Shown: positions 19,252-29,025 of the stretch, piece by piece
How positions within the stretch are numbered: position 1 is the first letter of the stretch
Layout of the letters: each line of letters opens with the position of its first letter
Translations under genes and position numbers: made by a program
Assembly: GCF_900103445.1 (NCBI RefSeq)
Contig: NZ_FNHS01000006.1
Location: forward strand, 62,001 to 126,000
Direction of reading: 5' to 3'
Source of the DNA: Methylobacterium phyllostachyos
GTDB lineage: Bacteria; Pseudomonadota; Alphaproteobacteria; Rhizobiales; Beijerinckiaceae
DNA length: 64,000 nucleotides
Notes under the pieces: generated by a model
The model's input: the letters and a program-made list of their open reading frames with translations, nothing else
Told to the model about the DNA's origin: nothing
Database searches by the model: none

Positions 19252-19751
19252 GCACGTCGCGGAACTCGACCGACACGTAAAGGACAGATATTTTTGTCTT
19301 TTAACAGGCATGTAAGCTATACATGCGTTTAGGAAGCCTTGTTCTCGAAGCTGCAAATCGAATGACAAGATAATCACAGACGAAATAGATCGGGAGATAA
19401 ATATAAACAGCGTCTTAGGAGGCGCATATTCGATAAATACTAGTTTTGTTCAACAGTATTGTAGGTATCTTGCGGTATAATAATCATTGGATCAAAGCAA
19501 ATATAATTTGTGGATAAATCCGCCGGGAGACGACTATCATATGTCCCATGCAATTCCATTGAGTGGCAATACCATGAGAACCCGATCGAAGGTTTGCGAA
19601 TTATGGTGACTTGGCTGTTGTATTGATCTTACATCTTATGAACGAATTTATAATCTATTGATTCTAGCCGCTGGATCTGAAACGCTCCTGCTGCTGACGT
19701 ATCGCCGAAAGGCCATGCGCCTGAGATCGAGATGCGTAAAGCTGATCTGCC
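19252..19751. other. AT-rich intergenic region upstream of AraC gene
   Basis: About 500 bases that are strikingly AT-rich (runs such as TATTTTTGTCTTTTAAC and TATAATAATCATTGG) against a very GC-rich background, with no coding frame. A hairpin arm pair GCATGT (19308-19313) / ACATGC (19321-19326) is present. This could be a regulatory region for the AraC gene or the edge of a transferred segment. Confidence 0.6.
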
Positions 19752-20708
19752 GTGAGCGCCAAGACAACCATTCCGGTCTTCTTCGGAACAACCGAAGTCG
19801 TGGAGGAAAAGCGGGCGTTCGATTTCTGGCGTAGCACCGTCATGGCGGCTGCGGACCTGGAGCGCCTCGATCTGGATCGGCCGTTCACCGCGAGCCGTAT
19901 GATCGCGACATCACCGCATGGGGGTGTCTTCCACACGGTCAGCCGGCCCTATAGCCTGGAGCGCACGCCCAATCATGTCCGCCGTGATGGTCGCGACGAC
20001 GTCGGCATCTTGCTGGTGCTGAAAGGTCGCGGCTACATCGAGCAGGGCTACAACGGGTCCCTGCTCGGCGCGGGCGACATCTCGTTCCAGACCTGGGCGC
20101 GGCCGGGCGGTGGCGGGGGATTGAGCGATTTCGAGGAGATCCGACTGACCGTGCCACGCGCCACGTTCGTCTCGCAGATCGGAAACCTTCCGGATTTTGC
20201 CGGGAGCAAGATCGCGGCGGGTCCGCTCAACGACCTCTATGGCGCCTATATGCGAGCCTTCGCGGCTTCGGTCCCCAACATGACCGAAGCGGAGACCGGT
20301 ATCGCCATCGAGAGCGCGCTTCACTTGCTGCGCGGCCTCATCCATGGACATTCATCGCGGGCCGACAACGAGCTGTCATCGAATGCGTTGCGCTCTCTGG
20401 CACTGGCCCGGATTGAGCGTTGCCTCCACGATCCCGAGTTCGGGCCGGCGAGCTTGGCGGCGGATCTTCGCGTCTCGCGCAGCCGGCTCTACGCAGCCTT
20501 CGCCGGAGGGGAGGGGATCGCGGCCACGATCCGGAACGCGCGTCTCGACCGTGCGCATGACCGGATTGTCCGCGTGCGGAAGCCGGGGCTCAAGATCGCA
20601 CCGATTATGGCCAGTTGCGGCTTCACGGATACCGCTGCCTTCAGCCGCGCCTTCCGCCAGCGGTTCGGCTTGTCGCCCAGGGACTTCCTCGCCCAGAATG
20701 GGAACTGA
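19752..20708 (+). CDS. AraC family transcriptional regulator
   Basis: A 318-residue regulator. The N-terminal half is a cupin-like sensor (AraC-binding-like-2 type: FDFWRSTVMAAADLERLDLD, GILLVLKGRGYIEQGYNG). The C-terminal ~100 residues form the double helix-turn-helix domain (ASLAADLRVSRSRLYAAFAG; IMASCGFTDTAAFSRAFRQRFGLSPRDFL). The start is GTG 19752; no strong ribosome site is visible. The long AT-rich region upstream probably holds its promoter. Target genes are not indicated; the next gene is convergent. Confidence 0.88.
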   Translation: MSAKTTIPVFFGTTEVVEEKRAFDFWRSTVMAAADLERLDLDRPFTASRMIATSPHGGVFHTVSRPYSLERTPNHVRRDGRDDVGILLVLKGRGYIEQGYNGSLLGAGDISFQTWARPGGGGGLSDFEEIRLTVPRATFVSQIGNLPDFAGSKIAAGPLNDLYGAYMRAFAASVPNMTEAETGIAIESALHLLRGLIHGHSSRADNELSSNALRSLALARIERCLHDPEFGPASLAADLRVSRSRLYAAFAGGEGIAATIRNARLDRAHDRIVRVRKPGLKIAPIMASCGFTDTAAFSRAFRQRFGLSPRDFLAQNGN

Positions 20709-20713
20709 CCGCT

Positions 20714-21886
20714 TCAGCCTCGCCCGCTCCCCGCATCGATCACGGAACGCTGGGCCGGTGCCGTATCGATCGTTCTGCTGAGCGACTGCGACAGCGTCTC
20801 CCACAGGCGAATCACCGCGACGCCGACCCGCGCGATGCGGATTTCCCGTGGCAACCGGCTGGGGCCTATGGGCCGATAGGCAAGACGGGGGCTGATGCGC
20901 TCGGCTTCCGCGATCGCGTGGCCGAGAGGGAGAGCCGCAATACGACTCGCGTCGTCCGCACCGATCCGAAGGCTGCGCGCCCAAGCGTGACTCCGGTCGA
21001 GCAGGCCATGGTTGTGCAGGCGCCGAAACCGCCGCCGCCACAAGTAACGGCGCACCGCCCGTGGGAAGGCTTCCATGCGCGCGTCGCAGAGCGCGTCGGG
21101 CTCCTCGCATCGGGCGCGGATCGTATCGGCGACGCCGCCGGGGGCCCGGCCTGCGAGGCGAGCCGAGATGGTGACGCAAACGTCGGTGGCATGGCGGACC
21201 CGCAAGCCCTGCGTGATGAGCCGCGCGATGAAGGCGCCGTCCTCGCCGAGGGGGATCTCGGGCATGCCGCCCACCGCGCGATAGGCCGAGCGCGTCACCG
21301 CCAGCGTCGCGCCGATGGCGGTGCGATGACAGGGCCAGGGATCGTGCGGGTCCGGATCGATCCGGGCCTCGGCCTCGGTGATGAGCGCGTCATAGAGATC
21401 CTCTAGGCGACCGCGCGCGGGGAGGGACGGCGGCAGCAGCGCCGCCTCGGCGGCGTCGAGTTCGACGCGTCCCGCGACCGCATCAGCGCCGGCCCGGATC
21501 GCGGCCCGGTTCCGGGCGACCCAATCCGTCGGCACTCGGCTGTCGGCATCGGTCGACAGGATGATCCCCGCCTGTCCCGCATCTTCGAGCCAGGCGGCGG
21601 CGGCATCCATCGCACGCCGTCGGGCCCAGCCGGCATGCGCACCCGCGAAGTTTTCGACCAGGACGCGCACCGGGAGCGACAGGCTCGGCACCAGCGCGGT
21701 GACGATCTCGACTGTCCGATCCGTGCAGTTGTTGAGGAATAGGACGAGCCCGAGGCTTCCCGGGACGTGGCCGACTTGCGCGTCGATCGCGCGGAGACAG
21801 GCGGCGATCCGCTCCTCCTCATTGCGCACCGGCACGGCGATAACCGCGTCAGGCGTCGCTGCGGCAAGGTTTGGAACGCGTGTCAC
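20714..21886 (-). CDS. Glycosyltransferase family 2 protein
   Basis: A 390-residue GT-A glycosyltransferase: VIAVPVRNEEERIAACL (residues 15-31), LVLFLNNCTDRTVEIV, the DXD motif TDADS at 112-116 and an acidic catalytic motif IPLGEDGAFIARLI. No membrane helices are evident. The substrate is unknown. It ends 5 bases from the convergent AraC stop and is the second gene after a thioredoxin-fold gene on the same strand, 98 bases away. Confidence 0.85.
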   Translation of the reverse strand: MTRVPNLAAATPDAVIAVPVRNEEERIAACLRAIDAQVGHVPGSLGLVLFLNNCTDRTVEIVTALVPSLSLPVRVLVENFAGAHAGWARRRAMDAAAAWLEDAGQAGIILSTDADSRVPTDWVARNRAAIRAGADAVAGRVELDAAEAALLPPSLPARGRLEDLYDALITEAEARIDPDPHDPWPCHRTAIGATLAVTRSAYRAVGGMPEIPLGEDGAFIARLITQGLRVRHATDVCVTISARLAGRAPGGVADTIRARCEEPDALCDARMEAFPRAVRRYLWRRRFRRLHNHGLLDRSHAWARSLRIGADDASRIAALPLGHAIAEAERISPRLAYRPIGPSRLPREIRIARVGVAVIRLWETLSQSLSRTIDTAPAQRSVIDAGSGRG

Positions 21887-21984
21887 CAGCCCACTCCTTC
21901 GGACCGGGTCGGTTCGTCACGGTCCACGGAGCGATATGGCGGGCGCTGGCTGAACGAATCCGGAAGCGTTTCCCGGTGGGGCCT

Positions 21985-22392
21985 TCAGAGAGTTTTCTCG
22001 ACCAGACCCTCGATCCATTCCGGCTGGGTCTCACCCACGGAACGACCGACCTCCTTCGCACCCTTGTAGGCAATCAGGGTGCTCTGGGTGCGGACATCCA
22101 GGCGTTTGAGGAGCGACTTCTGACTGTCGAAGTCGATATCGAAGATCTGCAGGTCCTTGAAACGCGGCTCATCCGCCAGCTTGGCGAGAATCGGCTTCTG
22201 CGTCCGGCAGATCGGACACCAGGGCGCGCTGACCACGATCAGGATCGGTCGGCCACTCTGCTGTGCGGCCTCGAAGGCGGCATTCGAGAACGGCAGCGCT
22301 GCGGCCGCGATCGCCGGGGCGAGGCGGGCGGTCAGGAGTGGGCCGAACGCGGCTACAGCGGCCAGAACGATGATGTGGCGGCGGGTTTTCAT
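21985..22392 (-). CDS. Secreted thioredoxin-fold protein
   Basis: A 135-residue protein with an N-terminal signal (MKTRRHIIVLAAVAAFGPLL ... AIAAAAL). The periplasmic thioredoxin domain carries the redox motif SAPWCPICR (Cys59, Cys62), followed by FDIDFDSQKSLLKRLDVRTQSTLIAYKG, where TQSTL stands in place of the usual cis-Pro loop. Likely a periplasmic thiol-disulfide protein. GGAGG lies 7 bases before ATG 22392. The absence of a cis-proline in TQSTLI is a departure from classical thioredoxins. Confidence 0.8.
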   Translation of the reverse strand: MKTRRHIIVLAAVAAFGPLLTARLAPAIAAAALPFSNAAFEAAQQSGRPILIVVSAPWCPICRTQKPILAKLADEPRFKDLQIFDIDFDSQKSLLKRLDVRTQSTLIAYKGAKEVGRSVGETQPEWIEGLVEKTL

Positions 22393-22519
22393 GGCGTGTC
22401 CTCCCGGACGACCCGTTCCGTGGAGGCGGCGGGCTTTCCAACCCCGATAACCGATCATGCCGGAAAAGTTGTGCCGTTCCGTCGATCCGAAAACCGGAAA
22501 GCGTTGTAAGCCCATCACA

Positions 22520-22816
22520 TCATCGAGACGGGCCGCTATCCCGGTCCTCGGCCACGAGGGTCGCGATGTCCGCGGCATCGACCGCCTCCATCGGCCGGCG
22601 GATCCGTAACGCCCGGGTCGGAGCGCCCACGCGCATCACCAGCACGATGGTCTCCATGTCGGGGCAGCCGGGATCGGCGCACGCCATCTCGTTCACCGCG
22701 AGGGTGTCGGCTTCATCGAGATCAAGCGCTGCACGCAACGCCTGCTTCAGGCGCGCGGCGGTCTCGGCGCGCTCCGCCGAGCGGGTCCGCCACGCCTTGA
22801 GGCTCACGAAGGCCAT
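22520..22816 (-). CDS. Conserved-looking small protein with CADPGCPD motif
   Basis: A 98-residue protein with a helical N-terminus (SAERAETAARLKQALRAAL), a central NEMACADPGCPDMETIVLVM segment with two Cys, and a basic middle (RALRIRRPMEAV). Similar CxDPGCP-bearing small proteins occur in Hyphomicrobiales, but I cannot name a function. ATG 22816 begins MAFVSLKAW; the frame is open further upstream but looks non-coding. It precedes the thioredoxin-fold gene on the same strand. Confidence 0.65.
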   Translation of the reverse strand: MAFVSLKAWRTRSAERAETAARLKQALRAALDLDEADTLAVNEMACADPGCPDMETIVLVMRVGAPTRALRIRRPMEAVDAADIATLVAEDRDSGPSR

Positions 22817-23046
22817 GTCGGGTGCGTTTCTCCGTATCCGCGCCGCATCGGACCGCGGCGCCTGCGCCCAGCCCGTGCGATCCAGAGTGTTGCGGCAGCA
22901 AATGACGGTCAAGCGCGGTCGCGCAAGCCTGTCCTGAAACCAAATCCGTGCTCGATGGTCATGCAGTGCGGCACCTCGCAAGATTCGGCCGTCCCAGCGG
23001 TCTGCCGACTCGACAGCGTAGCGGACGTTCTGTGAGGTGTGCCGGC

Positions 23047-23736
23047 GTGCACAGAGGATATGGGATCTTGCGACCCTGGCGGGACGGACCGAACGACCGG
23101 CGGAATTACCATCACGGCAATCTGAAGGAGGCGCTCATCGAGGCCGCGCGTCGCTTCATCGCCGAGCGTGGGATCGGCGGCTTCACGTTGGTGGATGCCG
23201 CACGCCTGGTTGGGGTGACGCCGGCGGCGCTGTACCGGCATTTCCGCGGGCGCGAGGCGCTGCTGGAGGAACTCGCCGGGCGCGGCTTTGCCGAACTCGC
23301 CGCACGACTGGCGCGGGCGCTGACATCGCGCGGCACGCCGCTGGAGCGGTTCACCCGCATGGGTGAGACTTACCTCGCTTTCGCCGAAGAGGAGCCGGCC
23401 TACTACGCCGCCATCTTTGAAACCCGTGGCTTGGCGGCCGAACTCACCGACAGCGAGCCGGCGCCGGGTTCGACCCCGCGGCCGAGCCCGTTTGACCTCC
23501 TCGTCGAGGCTCTTCAGGCAACCTTTGCCGACGGGTTCGGCGGTGTCGCGCCCCGCTTCATCGCCCTCGAGGTCTGGGCACTCGCCCACGGGCTCGCGAC
23601 CCTCTCGGCGGCGGGCCATCTGCCGCGTGGCCCGGGCTTCCCGGACAAGTACGAGTTGCTGCGTGCGGGCGTCCTCGCCCTCGTCCACGGGGTGGCCCGG
23701 CCTGGGGAGCATGGGTCCGGTTCCAGCCGGCCTTGA
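23047..23736 (+). CDS. TetR family transcriptional regulator
   Basis: A 229-residue repressor-type protein. The N-terminal helix-turn-helix (NYHHGNLKEALIEAARRFIA then GFTLVDAARLVGVTPAALYRHF) is the classical TetR DNA-binding domain. The C-terminal ligand domain (YLAFAEEEPAYYAAIFETRG, FIALEVWALAHGLATLSAAG) is of the WHG/TetR_C_13 kind. GTG 23047 with GAGG 9 bases upstream is the preferred start; a TTG seven codons later is an alternative. It is divergent from the CADPGCPD gene and 57 bases upstream of a DUF2852 gene. Confidence 0.88.
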   Translation: MHRGYGILRPWRDGPNDRRNYHHGNLKEALIEAARRFIAERGIGGFTLVDAARLVGVTPAALYRHFRGREALLEELAGRGFAELAARLARALTSRGTPLERFTRMGETYLAFAEEEPAYYAAIFETRGLAAELTDSEPAPGSTPRPSPFDLLVEALQATFADGFGGVAPRFIALEVWALAHGLATLSAAGHLPRGPGFPDKYELLRAGVLALVHGVARPGEHGSGSSRP

Positions 23737-23793
23737 AAGGTGCCACCGACACCCGCATGTTAACCGCGTTCACATGAACAGCGGAGCACTGCC

Positions 23794-24258
23794 GTGACCT
23801 CTCAAACATCCTCCCCCTGGGCGACCGGCCGGCTCCGCCGATCCGGTCCCTTCCCGCGCCGCTCGCTGGAAATCGGCGCGATCGTCGTCGGCTTCATCTA
23901 TTGGTGGCCCGTTGGCCTCGCTCTGGTCGCCTGGAAGCTCGCCGGCTATCCGGCCTTCGCCGAGCTGCGCGACACGGCGCGCCGGACACTGTCCGATTTC
24001 GAAGGCGCGCGGCCGGTCTCGCGCTTCGCCCGGGCCTTCGAGGCGGCGAACCGGCGCGACAGCACCGGCAACGCGGCCTTCGATGACTACCGTCGCGCGG
24101 AGCTCGACCGGCTGGACGCTCAACGGCGTGCGCTCGAAGAGGAGAGCCGGGCCTTCGCGGCGTTCGTGGAGGAGCTGCGCCGGGCCAAGGACCGTGAGCA
24201 GTTCGATGCCTTCATGGCGAAGCGCCGGAGCGAGGGGGGCGAAAGCCGTTCTGTCTGA
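23794..24258 (+). CDS. DUF2852 domain protein
   Basis: A 154-residue protein with one membrane helix (IGAIVVGFIYWWPVGLALVAWKLAG, residues about 27-51) followed by a long charged helical region (AAFDDYRRAELDRLDAQRRALEEE) and ending EQFDAFMAKRRSEG. This is the layout of DUF2852, common in Hyphomicrobiales and of unknown function. GTG start with GGAG 7 bases upstream. It follows the TetR gene in the same direction. Confidence 0.85.
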   Translation: MTSQTSSPWATGRLRRSGPFPRRSLEIGAIVVGFIYWWPVGLALVAWKLAGYPAFAELRDTARRTLSDFEGARPVSRFARAFEAANRRDSTGNAAFDDYRRAELDRLDAQRRALEEESRAFAAFVEELRRAKDREQFDAFMAKRRSEGGESRSV

Positions 24259-24300
24259 CGCAGCGTTTCGGCCTTGAGAGTTGGGATGCACGTCCCAAAC

Positions 24301-24332
24301 GACCGCCGGGCAGAGTGACCCGCCCGGCGGTC
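24301..24332. terminator. Bidirectional terminator hairpin
   Basis: A perfect 11-bp inverted repeat, GACCGCCGGGC / GCCCGGCGGTC, with a 10-base loop lies between the convergent DUF2852 and chemoreceptor genes. No T-tract follows on either strand. Position and stability suggest a shared transcription end. Confidence 0.7.
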
Positions 24333-24338
24333 ACTGCG

Positions 24339-26030
24339 TCAGGCGGCGCGAATGCCGGCCAGGAAGCGATCGACCTCCGCGGTGAGATGCTCCGACTGGC
24401 GTGACAGCTCGGAGGCCGCGGTCAGAACCTGATCCGCCGCGTGCCCGGTCTCCTCGGCCGCGCCGGCGACGCGGACGATGTTGCTCGTCACCTCTTCCGT
24501 GCCAGCCGCTGCCTGGGTGACGTTGCGGACGATCTCCTGCGTGGCCGCCCCCTGCTGCTCGACGGCGGCGGCGATCGAGGTCGCCACACCGTTAATCTCG
24601 CGGATGCGGGCCGTGATCGTGCCGATCGCGCTGACCGCCTGCCCCGTCGAGGCCTGAACCCGCCCGATCTGGTCGGAGATCTCTTCAGTCGCCTTGGCGG
24701 TCTGTTCGGCCAAAGCCTTGACCTCGCTGGCTACCACCGCGAAGCCCCGGCCAGCCGTGCCGGCGCGAGCCGCCTCGATGGTGGCATTGAGCGCCAACAA
24801 GTTGGTCTGCCCGGCGATCGACGAGATTATCCCGACGATATCCCCGATGCGCGCCACGGCACCGCTCAGTTCCTGGACAAGTGCGCCGGTGTGATCGGCC
24901 TCGCCTGCCGCGATCTGGGCGAGCTTGGTCGAACCATCGACCTGGCGACCAATCTCCTGGACGGAGGAGCCGAGCTGTTCCGCAGCGGCCGCCACCGTGT
25001 TGACGTTGGAGCCGGCTTCCTCCGCGGCCGCCGCCACGGTGGTGGATTGGGCCGAGGTCTGCCTGGCCATGGCTGACATCGAGCCTGCTGTAGCCTGCAA
25101 CTCGGTGGCAGAGGCCGAGACTTGGCCGACGATGTCGCCGACTGCCTCGGCGAACTGGTCGGCCATCTGGCGCATGGCGAGCTTACGCTGTTCCTCGACC
25201 GCTTGGCGTGCCTCGGCCGCTTCCGTCTCCAGCCGCCGGTTGCGGAGCAGATTATCCTTGAAGACCTGCACGGCCGCTGCCATCGCGCCGATTTCGTCAT
25301 GGCGGTTGCGGTAAGGGACCTCCGTATCGGCCTCGCCATCCGCGAGCTTCGACATGGTCTGGGTCATGGTCTGGATCGGCCGTGAGATGTGGAGCAAGCC
25401 GAAGATCGCGGCACCCAGGGCCGACGCGATGGCGAGCGTGATGCCGACGACCGCTGTCAGGGTGGCTGAGTTTGCCTTGTCCATCGCCGCTCCGGCGTCC
25501 CGCGATGCGATCACCTCGTCGTGGCTCACGAGGCGCGCCAGCGTTTTGCGGGCATCGTCGTAGACCGCCACGGATTCGGCCTTGACCAAGATCGCTATGG
25601 CATCCTGTTGGCGCCCCGCCTCCATGAGGCGCCGCGCCTCGTTGTCCACCTGTTCGAATTTGCTCCAGGACAGCGCGAAGGCGTCGTATAAGGCCCGCTC
25701 CTCCGGCGTGACGATCAGAGGTTCATAGGCGTTTCGTGCCTCGCGAAGCTGTGCGTGCGTCGCGGCGAGGTTGACATCATTCTCCGCCCGCTTCTCCGGC
25801 GTGGTCGACAACAGGATCAGCCGGTATTGCTTGATGCGGACCTCGGAGGCGGCCACCTCGATCGCGCCGATCCTCTGGACGGACGGTAACCAGTTGGTGG
25901 CAAGCGTTGTCGTCGATCGGCGTATGGCGCCTACGTCGAGGAGGGATAGGATGCCCTGTGCCGCCGAGATCAGCGCAAGAATACCGAACAGAATCGTCAG
26001 AGTAGCTTTGAGTGATAGATGGAGGCGCAT
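24339..26030 (-). CDS. Methyl-accepting chemotaxis protein (4HB sensor)
   Basis: A 563-residue transmembrane chemoreceptor. TM1 spans about residues 7-30 ([18 protein letters not shown]). A periplasmic four-helix-bundle sensor ([20 protein letters not shown] ...) leads to TM2 ([19 protein letters not shown]) and HAMP ([20 protein letters not shown]). The signalling domain has the conserved hairpin tip [20 protein letters not shown]. It relays to CheA/CheW. No C-terminal CheR-binding pentapeptide is seen. ATG 26030 was taken because it begins the membrane-anchoring MRLHLSLK; the ribosome site is poor and a GTG 21 codons upstream is possible. Confidence 0.92.
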   Translation of the reverse strand: MRLHLSLKATLTILFGILALISAAQGILSLLDVGAIRRSTTTLATNWLPSVQRIGAIEVAASEVRIKQYRLILLSTTPEKRAENDVNLAATHAQLREARNAYEPLIVTPEERALYDAFALSWSKFEQVDNEARRLMEAGRQQDAIAILVKAESVAVYDDARKTLARLVSHDEVIASRDAGAAMDKANSATLTAVVGITLAIASALGAAIFGLLHISRPIQTMTQTMSKLADGEADTEVPYRNRHDEIGAMAAAVQVFKDNLLRNRRLETEAAEARQAVEEQRKLAMRQMADQFAEAVGDIVGQVSASATELQATAGSMSAMARQTSAQSTTVAAAAEEAGSNVNTVAAAAEQLGSSVQEIGRQVDGSTKLAQIAAGEADHTGALVQELSGAVARIGDIVGIISSIAGQTNLLALNATIEAARAGTAGRGFAVVASEVKALAEQTAKATEEISDQIGRVQASTGQAVSAIGTITARIREINGVATSIAAAVEQQGAATQEIVRNVTQAAAGTEEVTSNIVRVAGAAEETGHAADQVLTAASELSRQSEHLTAEVDRFLAGIRAA

Positions 26031-26600
26031 AGCTCGTGCTGATCCAGAGGAATGCGGGATGCTTTCGGCAAGCGATGAAGCGACGGACCCCACTTAGAAC
26101 AACGCCCGCATTCAGCAAGCCATGAACGTTGATTTGTGCAGACATCGTGCCGCCGCGAAACACTATATTTAGCGCCTATTGCAGGTGTTGTACTGAATAA
26201 ATTCGACAAACGGCGTGTCTATAGAAGATTCAAACGCGCAATATTTCGGTTTATCGGTGTTTTAAGTTTATAAAATATCTTTTCTCCTGCGCGCGAATGA
26301 AAAAATTTTTGCGCCACGCAGCAGCGAAAAGTATCTCAGATTGGATTGAAAATCGTTCTCGAGATGACGTTCCGGATTTTTGTGCATCTAAACGGAGAAA
26401 TATTGGGATGTATCTGGCGCCTTGGAGCGGGATCGCGCCTCCGGCTGTCCAGCTGACGGCATGGCGCGACACAGCTGCGTGGACCCTGCCCGTAGCCCAA
26501 CCGATTCTCGTCGAGGTTGCGATCTAGCTGGTCGCTCGAAAGTTGCGCACACGCTTGGGGTCCTGCATTGCTACGCAGGCTTGAGCGGAGAAGTTGGACC
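26031..26600. other. Intergenic region, AT-rich in part
   Basis: About 570 bases between the divergent chemoreceptor and upp genes. The part 26160-26420 is clearly richer in A and T than the surroundings. Short open frames exist but lack ribosome sites. It should contain both promoters. No repeat or RNA gene is recognised. Confidence 0.45.
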
Positions 26601-27236
26601 ATGCCGATGGGTCGGGTCACCGTGGTGGATCACCCGCTTGTGCAGCACAAGCTGACATACCTGCGGGACAAGAATCGCTCGACCAAAGGTTTCCGGCAAA
26701 TCCTGAATGAGATCGGGATGCTCCTGGCCTACGAGGTGACGCGTGATCTGCCGTTGGAGCCCGTGACGATCGAGACGCCGCTGCAGCCGATGGAAGGCCG
26801 GCAGATCCAGGGCAAGAAGCTGGTCCTCGCGCCGATTCTGCGCGCCGGCGTCGGGTTCCTCGATGGCATGCTGTCGCTCGTTCCCTCGGCACGGGTCGCC
26901 CATGTCGGCCTCTACCGGGATCCAGACACACTCGAGGCGGTCGAGTACTATTTCAAGGCCCCGTCGGACCTCGCCGACCGGACTGTGCTCGTGCTTGACC
27001 CGATGCTCGCCACCGCGAACTCGGCGATTGCAGCCCTCGACCTTCTGAAGGCCCGGGGCGCGTCCGACCTGCGATTCGTGTGCCTCCTGGCCGCACCGGA
27101 GGGGCTCGCCAAGTTCCAGGCGGCCCATCCTGACGTCCCGATCTGGACAGCGGCGATCGACAGCCACCTGAATGATCATGGCTACATCGTGCCCGGTCTG
27201 GGCGATGCCGGAGACCGGATGTACGGGACCCGGTGA
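26601..27236 (+). CDS. upp: Uracil phosphoribosyltransferase
   Basis: A 211-residue cytoplasmic salvage enzyme that converts uracil and PRPP to UMP. Family motifs visible are [20 protein letters not shown] near the N-terminus, [32 protein letters not shown], the PRPP loop [17 protein letters not shown] and the uracil-binding C-terminus [17 protein letters not shown]. Length is typical. ATG 26601 begins the conserved region; an in-frame extension of 28 codons upstream is not supported. It converges with the kai operon kinase gene. Confidence 0.96.
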   Translation: MPMGRVTVVDHPLVQHKLTYLRDKNRSTKGFRQILNEIGMLLAYEVTRDLPLEPVTIETPLQPMEGRQIQGKKLVLAPILRAGVGFLDGMLSLVPSARVAHVGLYRDPDTLEAVEYYFKAPSDLADRTVLVLDPMLATANSAIAALDLLKARGASDLRFVCLLAAPEGLAKFQAAHPDVPIWTAAIDSHLNDHGYIVPGLGDAGDRMYGTR

Positions 27237-27273
27237 CCTCGATCCCGTCCGACCGACGCGATGCCGCTTGGCC

Positions 27274-29025
27274 TTATCGCGTTCGGGCCCCGATCCGCGC
27301 CCGTCCCGCCACCTTGCCGAGCACCCGCGAGAGTTCTTCGACCGAGTAGGGCTTCTGGATCAAATCGAAGCCGTGGACGCCCTCCTGGGCGAGCACATGG
27401 CTGTAGCCCGAGGTGAGGACGACGGGCAGATCCGGCAGGCGCTGCTCCAACGCCCGGGCCAGGGCGATCCCGCCCATGCCGGGCATCACCACGTCGGAGA
27501 ACACGGCATCGAAGCGGAACGGGACCTTCTCGATCTCGACGAGCGCCTCCTCGGCGTTCGTCGCCCAGACCGTGCTGTGGCCGAGATCCTCCAGGATCTG
27601 CGTGGCGAACCGGCCGACATCCAGGTTATCCTCCACGACGAGGATGCACAGGCTGGCGCCTTCGAGGTGGCGCTCGTCGCGCGCGCCGGCATCAGCCTTC
27701 TCGGGCGCCCGCTCGACCTGCGGCAGGTACAGGGTGAACGTGGTGCCCGCGCCGGGCTTGCTCGCCACATCGACGTCGCCGCCGGATTGCTTGGCAAAGC
27801 CGAACACCTGCGATAGCCCGAGCCCGGTGCCCTTGCCGATCTCCTTGGTGGTGAAGAACGGCTCGAAGATGCGCGGCAGCACGTCGGGGGCGATGCCGAT
27901 CCCCGTATCGGACAGCGAGACGGCCGCGAAGGTGCAGCGCGAGCCTGCGTGACCGCGGATCGCCGGCATCGGCCGCCCGCCCAGGAGCCTGAGCGTCAGG
28001 GTGCCTTGCCCGCCCATCGCATCGCGGGCGTTGACCGCCATATTGATCAACGCGGTCTCGAACTGGCTGAGATCTGCCCGGATGTAGCAGGGCGCGTCCG
28101 GGATCTGAGCATCGACGATAATCCGCGCTCCCGTGACCGAGTCGAGCATCTCCGCGACGGCCAGCAGCGACGTGCCGACGTCGAACACCTCGGGCCGAAG
28201 GGCCTGCCGTCGGGCGAACGCAAGGAGTTGCCCGGTAAGCTTGGCCGCCCGATCTACCGTATCGGAGATCGCCTCGACGTAGCGTCGGCGCCGCTCCTCG
28301 GGCAGCTCCGGTCGCTTGAGCAGATCGGTGGACGACTTGATGACCGTCAGGAGGTTGTTGAAGTCATGGGCCACGCCCCCGGTGAGCTGGCCGACCGCCT
28401 CCAACTTCTGCGATTGGCGCAGGGCCTCCTCGACGCGCTCTCGCTCGACGCTCTCGGATTGGAGGCGCGCATGCGCGTCCGCGAGGGCGCGCATGTTGCG
28501 CCGCTGCTCGGTGAGGTCGGTCAGGATACCGCAGAGAAGGGGCTGCTCGCCCTGGCCTTCGAAGTGGCTCAGCGACAGGACCGTCGCGCGCTGTGCGCCG
28601 TCCGGCGCGACGAGCTCAATCTCATCCCGTACGGGCGCTGACATCGCTCGCTGCACCAATGCATCGAGGTTGGTGTCCTCTCGCACGAAATCGCGCAGGC
28701 AGCGTCCGATCAAGCGTTCCTGCGGCTCGCCCAGCATGATGGCCAGGCGCCGATTGCAGTAGAGCAGGGTGCCGTCCAGCCCGAGGGTGAAGGCGCCCTC
28801 CTGGATCTGCTCGATGAGCACGCGGTATGGCCGGTCCGCGTTCTCCAGGGTGTAGACGAGGCGTTCATGGTTCGGGCCCTCGACCACCACGGCGTCGAAA
28901 TCGCCGCGCCGGATGGCCGCCAGCGTCTCCTCGCTCTCCTCCAGGCGCGCTTCGAGTTCCCGGATATGGGCGCGGTAGGCCTCCGGGCTCGGCTCGTCTT
29001 CGGGCCGCAGCGCATCGACGTTCAT
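27274..29025 (-). CDS. Hybrid histidine kinase of kai operon (PAS-HK-REC)
   Basis: A 583-residue soluble kinase. In order: an N-terminal coiled coil ([20 protein letters not shown]), a PAS domain (about 60-175, [20 protein letters not shown]), and a dimerisation helix with phospho-acceptor His220 in [12 protein letters not shown] HATPase_c domain follows ([33 protein letters not shown]). The C-terminal receiver has acidic VVEDN, phospho-acceptor Asp511 in FSDVVMP, and QKPY. No transmembrane segment is seen. Its ATG overlaps the second kaiB stop by 4 bases (29022-29025). The position suggests an output kinase for KaiC state, a SasA-like role lacking SasA's fused KaiB-like domain; this is inference. 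Confidence 0.9.
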   Translation of the reverse strand: MNVDALRPEDEPSPEAYRAHIRELEARLEESEETLAAIRRGDFDAVVVEGPNHERLVYTLENADRPYRVLIEQIQEGAFTLGLDGTLLYCNRRLAIMLGEPQERLIGRCLRDFVREDTNLDALVQRAMSAPVRDEIELVAPDGAQRATVLSLSHFEGQGEQPLLCGILTDLTEQRRNMRALADAHARLQSESVERERVEEALRQSQKLEAVGQLTGGVAHDFNNLLTVIKSSTDLLKRPELPEERRRRYVEAISDTVDRAAKLTGQLLAFARRQALRPEVFDVGTSLLAVAEMLDSVTGARIIVDAQIPDAPCYIRADLSQFETALINMAVNARDAMGGQGTLTLRLLGGRPMPAIRGHAGSRCTFAAVSLSDTGIGIAPDVLPRIFEPFFTTKEIGKGTGLGLSQVFGFAKQSGGDVDVASKPGAGTTFTLYLPQVERAPEKADAGARDERHLEGASLCILVVEDNLDVGRFATQILEDLGHSTVWATNAEEALVEIEKVPFRFDAVFSDVVMPGMGGIALARALEQRLPDLPVVLTSGYSHVLAQEGVHGFDLIQKPYSVEELSRVLGKVAGRARIGARTR

